Of a DNA stretch of 64,000 nucleotides, positions 55,955 to 64,000 are shown one piece after another. The DNA is from Halicephalobus mephisto. Lineage: Eukaryota > Nematoda > Chromadorea > Rhabditida > Panagrolaimidae. Under the pieces are notes generated by a model that did not search any database, was not told the origin of the DNA, and worked only from the letters and a program-made list of their open reading frames with translations. The DNA lies in the NCBI GenBank assembly GCA_009193035.1, contig SWDT01000019.1, positions 1 to 64,000 on the forward strand. The letters are read 5' to 3'. Each line of letters begins with the position of its first letter. Position 1 is the first letter of the stretch. The position numbers were made by a program, and so were the translations under genes.

Positions 55955-57525
55955 GTAGGAGACTATTCTTTTTCCAAATATGATGGGAAACACTTTTCTT
56001 TCTTTGCTATGCAATAAAGAACTTTTTTCACTCGTTTAAGTCGTGAAAATGAACATTTTTCTTTTTTATATGCAATAGGGAACAGTTTTCTTTCTTCTAA
56101 ATACGATGGAGAACAGTTTTCATGTTTCCAAATATAATGGAGAACAATTTTCTTCCTTTCGAACATGATAGGGAACACTTTTCTTTCTTCTAAATATAAT
56201 GGGGAATACTTTTCTTCCTTTCGAATATGATAGGGGACAGTTTTCCTCCTTCTAAATACGATGGAGAACACTTTTCTTTCTTCTAAATATAATGGGGAAC
56301 AATTTTCTTCCTTTCGAACATGATAGGGAACACTTTTCTTTCTTCTCCTTTCGAATATGATAGGGGACAGTTTTCCTCCTTCTAAATACGATGGAGAACA
56401 CTTTTCTTTCTTCTAAATATAATGGGGAACAATTTTCTTCCTTTCGAACATGATAGGGAACACTTTTCTTTCTTCTAAATACAATGGGGAACACTTTTCT
56501 TCCTTTCGAATATGATAGGGAACAGTTTTTCTCCTTCTAAATACGATGAGGAACACTATTCTTCCTTTCGAATATAATGGGGAACACTTTTCTTCCTTCT
56601 AAATACGATAGGGAACAGTTTTCTTCTTTCTAAATATAATGGGGAACACTTTTCTTCCTTTCGAATATGATAGGGGACACTTTTCTTCTTTCTAAATATA
56701 ATAAGGAACATTTTTCATTTGTTTAAATCGTAAAGAAAATATTTTTTTTCTTCTCAAATATGATAGGAAATACTTTTCTTGAAATATGATGAGATATTTT
56801 CTTCTTTCAAAACACAATTGAGGATACTCTGTTTGTTGGACCGTGAATAGAAATACTTTTCATTGTTTTAGACTCGACAAAGAATATTCTTCTTCTTTCA
56901 AAACACAATAGAGAACACTTTCTTCTTTCGCAAAGTAATAGGGGAACACTTTTCTCTCTTTCAAAAGGTAATAGGGGAATACTTTTTTCCTTTCAAAAGA
57001 TAGTAGAGAACACTTTTTTTCTTTTAAAAGATAGTAGAGAACACTTTTCTCTTTTTCAAAAGGTAGTAGAGAACACTTTTCTTACTTCTAAATACGATGG
57101 AGAACACTTTTTTTCTTTTTCAAAAGGTAGTAGAAAACATTTTTCTTCTTTTAAAAGATAGTAGAAAACATTTTTTTCTCTTTCAAAAGATAGTAGAGAA
57201 CACTTTTTTTGGAAAAACTGAAGGGAACACTTTTCTCTTTTTCAAAAGGTAGTAGAAAACATTTTTCTTCTTTCAAAAGGTAGTAGAGAACACTTTTCTT
57301 CTTTGAAAAGATAGTAGAAAACACTTTTTTTCTTTTTCAAAAGATAGTAGAAAACATTTTTTTTCTTTTTCAAAAGGTAGTAGAGAACACTTTTTTTGGA
57401 AAAACTGAAGGGAACACTTTTCTCTTTTTCAAAAGGTAGTAGAGAACACTTTTCTTTTTTCCAAATATGTGAGAAAAAATTTTTTATAATTAAAGGGACA
57501 CTTTTCTTTTTTAAGCAATGAGTCA
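55955..57525. repeat. Large minisatellite, about 30-bp units, 1.5 kb
   Basis: The first half (55955-56720) repeats GATAGGGAACACTTTTCTTC followed by CTTTCGAATAT or TTCTAAATAC. The second half (56860-57470) repeats AAAAGGTAGTAGAGAACACT. Many units are 30 or 31 bp, so long minus-strand frames stay open over most of the array. Strand asymmetry is strong: the plus strand is rich in C/T tracts. Confidence 0.85.
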
Positions 57526-57771
57526 GATGAGCTTTAGAATAAAACATCTAAGCTTGAATATTCTTTGCAATGAACGAGTCTTTTGATGTTGGATTTTCTT
57601 TTGAAAATTACTTTAATTATATTTTTATTATCAGACAAAAAATAATAAGTTCATAAAAATTTAACAGAACATAAATTACCAAAGATTAATTTTTTTTTAA
57701 TAAAAAAAATTTTAAAATTTTTATTTTTTAAAATTCTTATTTTTAAAATTTTTATTTTTAAAATTCTTATT

Positions 57772-57802
<31 letters not shown>

Positions 57803-57904
57803 TTTTTTAAAATTTTTATTTTTTTTTAAAATTTTTATTTTTTTAATAATTCTAATTTTTAAAATTTTTATTTTTTAAAACTTTATTTTTTTAAAATTCT
57901 TATT

Positions 57905-57935
<31 letters not shown>

Positions 57936-59811
57936 TTTTTGTAATTACTTTTTTGACGTATGTACTTTACTATAAGGAGATTTAAGTCTTGACATAGATC
58001 ATCCTCAATTTGTATTTTATAATTTTATGGATTCGTTAATAAAAAAGTTATTTAATTTTATTCGATTTTTTTCTTCAAAAAAGCACGTACTTTTTGTTAT
58101 CTATAAATTACGTTCTCAAGAATATCGGGTTTTTTATTTTTATGAAAAGTGAATTTGCTTGTTTTAAAATTCGGAACTTTTTTATTTTAAAAATTTTTTA
58201 AACATTAAATTGTTTATTTACTTAAATTTTGTTGAAATTTTTCAAAGTTTTCAAAATTAAATAAATTTGAAAATTAATATAATTATTTTTAGAATTTCCC
58301 AAATCTTCCAGAATTTAGTAAATTAATTTTAAAAATTTAGAAATTTTATGGAAATTTTCTGGATTGAAAACAAGATTTCGAAACTTTTTCGAATTACAAC
58401 TTTTTTAAATTTTCTCGAGAATTTTCGAAACTTTCTGAACTCCTTCAGAAGCTTCCAGAATCTAGTAGAAAATCTTGAAACTTTCGAAAACTTCATAAAT
58501 TTCCTGGGTTGAGAACGAAATTTTAAAACTTTTTTGAATCTCAATTTTTTAAATTTTCTCAAAAATCTTCCGTGAACTTTTGAAACTTTCTGAACTCCTT
58601 CAGAAGCTTCCAGAATCTAGTAGAAGATCTTGAAGCTTTCGAAAACTTCACAAATTTCCTGGATTGAAAATGATATTTTAAAATTTTTTTGAATCTCATA
58701 ACTTTTTTAAATTTTTTCAAAAATCTTTCGTGAACTTCTGGAACTTTCTAAACTTTTTCAGAATCTTCCAGAAGCTTCAAAAATTCCTTAAAACTTTCCA
58801 AAATTTCTTTGGATTTTTTGGAATAAGAAATTTAAAAATTTTTAAACACTGAGAAATTCCTTGTGAGACCATTTAGCGGCAAAGTTCATTTCCTCTTTTT
58901 TATAACTTTATAATTGCCGGCTTCCATAATCTCGTGGAAGTCTTTATTCCTGTGAATTCCGGAAGTTTTATAAATATTCGGAAAATTCGTGTCAGAATCA
59001 TTTTGTGACATTATTGATTTTTTGTAATATTATAATTGAAAATTCCGAAAAGCATAAAATTTGGAAATTTTCGAAATTCGTGTCGGGACCATTTCGTGCT
59101 AAAATCTTTAATTTTTATAATTTTATGATTCAAAACTTCAAAAATGTTGTAGAATCTTCCAGATTTCTCTGAAATAATAAATTTTATAGATTTTTAAGAA
59201 ATTTTCGAAATTCGTGTCGGGACCATTTCGTTTTGAAATCTTTAATTTTTATAATTTTATGATTCAAAACTTCAAAAACATTGTAGAATCTTCCAGATAC
59301 TTCTGAAATCATAAATTTTATAGATTTTAAAGAAATTTTCGAAATTCGTGTCGGGACCATTTCGTTTTGAAAATTTTAATTTTTATAATTTCGTGATTCA
59401 AAACTTCAGAAGTCCTGAAGAATCTTCCAGATACTTCTGAAATTATCTTAAATCATGAATTATAAAGAAATAAAATCCTCGAAATTCGTGTCGGGACCAT
59501 TTCTTTTTGAAAATTTTAATTTTTATAATTTCGTGATTCAAAACTTCAAAAATGTTGTAGAATCTTCCAGATTCCTCTGAGATTATTTAAAGCCATGATT
59601 TCTAAAAAAATAAAATCCTCGAAATTCGTGTCGGAACAATTGCGTAACAAAATTTACTTTTTATAATATTTTGCTGCAAAAAAAGAACAGGATATTTGAT
59701 ATCTTATTGTTGATTCTACAATATTCTTTCACTATCTACTTGAAAAATAATTTTTTTTAGTTTTCTACGTGATTTAAAAAAATTAAAATTATTTCAGATT
59801 TTCCTCCAGAA
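57526..59811. repeat. AT-rich region with two repeat fields
   Basis: 57690-57940 is TTTTTAAAATTTTTATT simple sequence. 58290-58800 has three units with TTCAGAAGCTTCCAGAATCT. 59060-59640 has five units of about 120 bp with GAAATTCGTGTCGGGACCAT. No gene is visible before the receptor gene; ATTTCAG ending at 59797 is its likely trans-splice acceptor. Confidence 0.65.
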
Positions 59812-62800
59812 ATGCTCTGTGAGGATGATCCTCCACTTTTCGACAGAAATAATTCCGCTACCCAGGCTTTCATCAACGACATGAAGGCCTTTTCCATGTG
59901 GGATTACTGTAGTTCAATTATAAATTAATTTTTTTGTATTTAGGTATTATAATTCTCTTCATCCTTATTTGTGTCTAATCATCTGTCCTCTGGGGATCTT
60001 GGCTAATCTCGTCCATATCCTGGTCCTGACACGAAGACGAATGAGACGTTGTGCCGTAAATTGCGTTCTGATAGGAATCGCCATATGTGACATAATCACG
60101 ATGTTCTCTTATCTGATCTACATCGTCAGGTTCGAGGTGGTCACCAGGATATTCGGAAAAACAGGATTCAGGCGAGTTTTGTGGATTACATTTTACTGTA
60201 ATACAAACACTAGAACTAGTGAATAGAATATCAAGACTATTTGTTATATATCAAGTCGTACAAAGCATACAAAAAGTCCAAAGTAAAAAGACGACCAAGT
60301 TTCTAAAAAACTTTCGTGTCAGAAATCCACTTTTAGGATTTATTATATATTTATAAAATTACTTAAAACCATTTAATTTTTATCATTTATCAATATCAAA
60401 AATCTTCTGTCATAAAAAGTCCAAAGTAAAAAGACTACCAAGTTTCTAAAAAATTTTCGTGTTAGAAATCCACTTTTAAGACTTCTTAAATATTTATAAA
60501 ATTATTTAAAATCCTTTAATTTTTATCATTTAGCATATTTTCAAATTTTTAATATTTTTTTTTCGAAATTTAAAAACTCTAAAATTACATTTATTCTATA
60601 AAGTTATTCAAAAAATAAATTTAAACAAATTTCAAATATCGATATTTGAGAATTGTTAAGTTTTTGTTTGAAATTAAAAATTCTAAAATTAAATAAATTT
60701 AAAAAATAATTAAATTAAAAAAAAATAAATTTAAAAAAAAATTAAATTTTAAAAATAATTAAATTTTAAAAAATTTAAATAACTTTTTAAAATCAATATT
60801 TAATTTTTTTTAACTTTTCGAGACTTTTGAAAATTTTTAAATTAGATCTTTTTTATAAAATTAGTTTTAAAATAGTTTAGGTAAATTTTATCAATTTACG
60901 TTTGAAGATTTTTTGAACTTTCCGAGACTCTTGAAAATTCGAAATTAAGTCCATTGATAAAAAGCTCTCGAGTCTTTTATTTGCACTTTTTTGGATAAAG
61001 AAAAACCGCAATTGAGTTTCCAAGATTGAAAAATAAGAAACTCCGGGGAATAAGATAAATATTTAAAAAAAGTTTAATTTGGTAATTTTAAATATTTAAA
61101 AAAAACTTTAATTCAATAATTTTAAACATTTAAAAAAACTTTAATTTGGTAATTTTAAATATTTAAAAAAAGTTTAATTTAATAATTTTAAACATTTAAA
61201 AAAAAGTTTAATTTAATAATTTTAAATACTTTTAAAAAACTTTAATTTAATAATTTTAAACATTTAAAAAAAAACTTTAATTTGGTAATTTTAAATACTT
61301 TTAAAAAACTCTAATTTAATAATTTTAAAAATATTTTTAAAAAAATTTAATTTAATAATTTTAAATATTTAAAAAAAATTAATTTGATAATTTTAAATAC
61401 TTTTAAAAACTTTTATTTCGATATTTGGAATAATTTTTTTATTTCAGTATTTTTTGAAAAATTTTATTTTGGTATTTGGAATAATTTTTTTATTTCAGTA
61501 TTTTTTGAAAAATTTTATTTTGGTATTTGGAATAATTTTTTTATTTCAGTCATTTTGGAAAAATTTTAACTTGATATTTGAAGTAATTTCTTTATTTTAG
61601 TCATTTCTGGGCAAGTACCCTGAGGTTCCATGCCACCACGAGCATCGCCCTCCACTCCATCACGCTGTACCTCTGTGTGGTGATGGCCTTCATACGGTGG
61701 AAGGCCATGAGGACGACTCAGAGTGTTTTTATGAAAAATCCAAAGATAGTCTGGTACTTATTTGGATCGATTACTGTAGCCGTGTCAGGGATGTGTGTCC
61801 CTACGTACATGGTACACGAAGTGAAGCCTGTCGTGCTCAGGAGCGGGGCCCCCAGGGGCTCGACGGAGGACTACACGGTGGACATAAGCAAGTACGCCCT
61901 GGAGAACAAGTGCGAAGTTTTCAAAGCAAATTTGTGGATTATTGGAATTTTTTTAAAAGTAATTTTAAATTTAAAAAAATTAAAAAAATTAAAAAATTAT
62001 GTAATTTAGGCAATTCCATGTTTTTTATTACTGTGGTTCACATCCGGATTAATGTGCAGACTTCACAAAAACAACGTAAAAAGAGCAATGTTACTTTACA
62101 GCAAAAGCAACAAAGGAGCCAGGAAACGGAAACGGAATTACGACAGGACCACTTTCACATTGATCGTCGTTCTTACTGTATTTTTAGTAAGTTGTTTTTA
62201 TTTTCAATTTACCGCAAACTTTACAAAAAAGTAAAAAATAATTCAAAATACAAAATACGAAATTCAAAATTAACGTTTTTAGAATTTTATAAAAATTTAT
62301 GAAAATTTTAAAATTAAAAAAAAATTTATGGAAATTTTTAAGACTTAATAGAAATTTTTGGAGTTTTTGGATTTTTTTAGAAACTTTTTGAAGTTGTTTT
62401 AAATTTTATGAAAGATTTTAGCATTTTCTGAAAATTCATGAAATTTCTGAAAATTTTATGAAAGTTTCTAGAAATTTATAAATTTTTCCAGAGCTTGAAG
62501 TTTTTGGAGTTTTTTGGAAAACTTCTAGAATCTTCTAAAAGTTCCTTTAATTCTTTTAAAAATTCTCAGATTTCCTAAAAGTTCTTTTAATTTTTCTAAA
62601 AACTTCCAGAATCTCCTAACAGTTCTTTTAATTCTTTTAAAAATTTCTTTAATTCTTTTAAAAATTCCCAGAATCTTCTAAAAGTTCTTTTAGTTCTTCT
62701 AAAAACTTCCAGAATCTTCTAAAAATTTCTTTAATTCTTTTAAAAATTTCTTTAATTCTTCTAAAAATTCTTTTAATTTTTCTAAAAACTTCTTTAATTC

Positions 62801-63824
62801 TTCTAAAAGTTCCTTTAATTTTTCTAAAAATTTCCAAAGCTTTTTTGGATCTAGTGGAATCCGTTGAATTTTTCCAAATTTTTCTAACATGTTCTACAAT
62901 GCGGTAAAATTCTCAAATTTATCCGAAACCGTAAATTTTGAAAATTCAACGAAAATGATTTTTTTGATTTTCACAATAATACGGTAATTTGTAAAACTTC
63001 AGATGACAGAACTGCCTCAGGGCTTGATTACGATGCTGAATGCTTACTACACGAACGACGTCCATACCGTAATCTACATGAATTTGGCGAATGTCCTGGA
63101 TGTTTTGTCCTTGATCAACTGCTACGTCGGCTTCATCGCTTATTGTTTTCTGTGTTCCAAATACCGTCAAACTTTCATGATGATGCTTCTAACAAGGTCT
63201 GAATTTTCTATTTAAAAAAAAATTAAAAATTATTTAATTCAAAAAAATCCACTTTTTTAAAAAAATTAAAAATTATTTAATTCAAAAAAATTAATAATTA
63301 TTTAATCTAAAAAAATTCACTTTTTTTAAAATTAAAAATTATTTGGTTTAAAAAAATTAGAAATTATTTGATTTTTAAAAAAAATTAAAAATTATTTAAT
63401 CTAAAAAAATTCACTTTTTTAAAATTAAAAATTATTTGGTTTAAAAAATTTACTTTTTTAAAAAAAAATTAAAAATTATTTGATTTAAAAAAATTAGAAA
63501 TTATTTAATTTTAAAAAATTACTTTTTTTAAAATTAGAAATTATTTGATTTAAAAAAATTCATTTTTTTAGAACAAAAAAGAAAACTACCGTAACGACAG
63601 CAAAATGCGAAACGTTCGAAAAATCCTCGAGGATACTGTGTAACGATTTTTCTCAGATGGCCAAAAATAACTTTTCCGGATTCAACAACAATAACTGGAG
63701 CTACGGGTACACTACTCTGAACAACAGTAGTTTATTGATGATTAAAAACAACAATGTTGTTAGGTCCGACACTGAAAACGGCTTGAACTATAGTTACTGT
63801 AGTGAAAACGACACCTTTATCTGA
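59812..63824 (+). CDS. Peptide GPCR, dmsr/srw type (myosuppressin/FMRFamide receptor-like)
   Basis: Six exons (59812-59897, 59944-60180, 61601-61958, 62010-62186, 63003-63196, 63572-63824) join in phase and give 434 residues. All seven membrane segments are found. TM1 is at about 36-58 ([20 protein letters not shown]). TM2 follows ([19 protein letters not shown]). TM3 contains [19 protein letters not shown] with RW in place of the DRY arginine-tyrosine. Then come TM4, an extracellular loop with CEVF, TM5 ([16 protein letters not shown]), TM6 ([13 protein letters not shown]), and TM7 after [10 protein letters not shown], the motif seen in dmsr-type receptors. The N-terminus has one NNS glycosylation site. 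The tail of about 85 residues is Asn/Ser-rich and ends in DTFI. The ligand is probably an FMRFamide-like peptide (inference). The first two donors are GTGGGA and GTGGAT, chosen because they keep frame. Introns 2, 4 and 5 hold repeats. An upstream exon cannot be excluded. Confidence 0.8.
61060..61590. repeat. Intronic repeats, including acceptor-like units
   Basis: 61065-61400: about ten units of TTTAATTTAATAATTTTAAA with an A-tract. 61405-61580: units with TATTTGGAATAATTTTTTTA and TTTCAGTATTTTTTG, so TTTTATTTCAG occurs several times just before the true acceptor at 61600. Confidence 0.75.
62510..62830. repeat. Intronic minisatellite, TTCTTTTAAAAATTC
   Basis: A C/T-versus-A/G asymmetric array in intron 4 of the receptor gene, with units such as CTAAAAGTTCTTTTAATTCT and CCAGAATCTTCTAAAA. 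The Leu/Lys/Glu-rich minus-strand frame here is a repeat product. Confidence 0.7.
63220..63565. repeat. Intronic AAAAATTATTTAATTC repeats
   Basis: About ten units of TTAAAAATTATTTAATTC and AAAAAAATTCACTTTTTT fill intron 5 of the receptor gene. Confidence 0.7.
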
Positions 63825-64000
63825 CTTCGAAAAACAAATGCCTTACGATCTCAACTTGTAAAAAATGCAAATTTAAATAAAAATTAAATTAAAAAATATA
63901 TGAAAATTTAAATAAAAATTAAATTTTGAAAAAATTTGAATATAAATTTAAAAAATATATAAAAATTTAAATTTAAAAAATGCAAATTTAAATAAAAATT
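63825..64000. other. 3' flank of the receptor gene
   Basis: A/T-only sequence with several AAATAAAAATT copies (from 63873) that could serve as poly(A) signal. No further gene is seen before the window ends. Confidence 0.5.

Noticed and set aside
56252..57547. Basic repeat proteins encoded by the minisatellite
   Set aside because: No start context, splice site or domain; open frame explained by a unit length near 30 bp. Retained only as an observation.
62699..62890. Leu/Lys/Glu-rich coiled-coil-like minus-strand frame
   Set aside because: It lies in an intron of the GPCR gene and is a translation of the TTCTTTTAAAAATTC minisatellite.

Overview
This window is nuclear DNA from a nematode, most likely a rhabditid. 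The signs are very small introns (about 45-50 bp is common), TTTCAG or TTTTAG acceptors a few bases before start codons (the usual place for spliced-leader trans-splicing), AT-rich non-coding DNA, and a gene set matching nematode families. Gene models below were assembled by hand from splice signals and reading-frame continuity. Reading-frame phase was checked at every junction, but no transcript data were available.

Left part (1-15.5 kb): a small one-TM protein (1135-1578); a small three-exon hydrophobic protein (3427-4514); a tRNA-Cys-like gene on the minus strand (6427-6498); a CTR copper transporter (6821-7516); and a large LDL-receptor-family endocytic receptor resembling the yolk receptor RME-2 (8320-12517). 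On the minus strand, a second, divergent CTR protein (12901-14475) lies downstream of a CYTH-domain protein (14795-15449), possibly in one operon.

Middle (15.5-33 kb): an RNPS1-like SR/EJC protein (17100-17858), a 150-residue membrane protein on the minus strand (24075-25025), and long repeat-rich stretches. The repeats include three copies of one dispersed element and a 1.84-kb fold-back element with about 410-bp arms and flanking TA.

Right part (32.7-64 kb): a 15-exon gene for the cohesin loader SCC-2/NIPBL (C. elegans pqn-85 type) at 32759-41095; a TMEM144-type transporter (42980-46562); about 13 kb of satellites and DNA transposons, including a 771-bp Merlin element with a perfect 8-bp target duplication and a broken transposase; and a six-exon dmsr/srw-type peptide GPCR (59812-63824).

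The genes do not form one pathway. Links that can be proposed are the two CTR paralogues flanking the receptor gene and the CYTH-CTR pair with operon-like spacing. The main oddities are a CTR without its methionine ligands, a CYTH protein without its ExExK motif, a tRNA with an 8-nt anticodon loop, a cohesin-loader gene whose composition changes sharply part-way, a duplicated intron segment within it, and a repeat that appears to supply the 3' end of the receptor gene.
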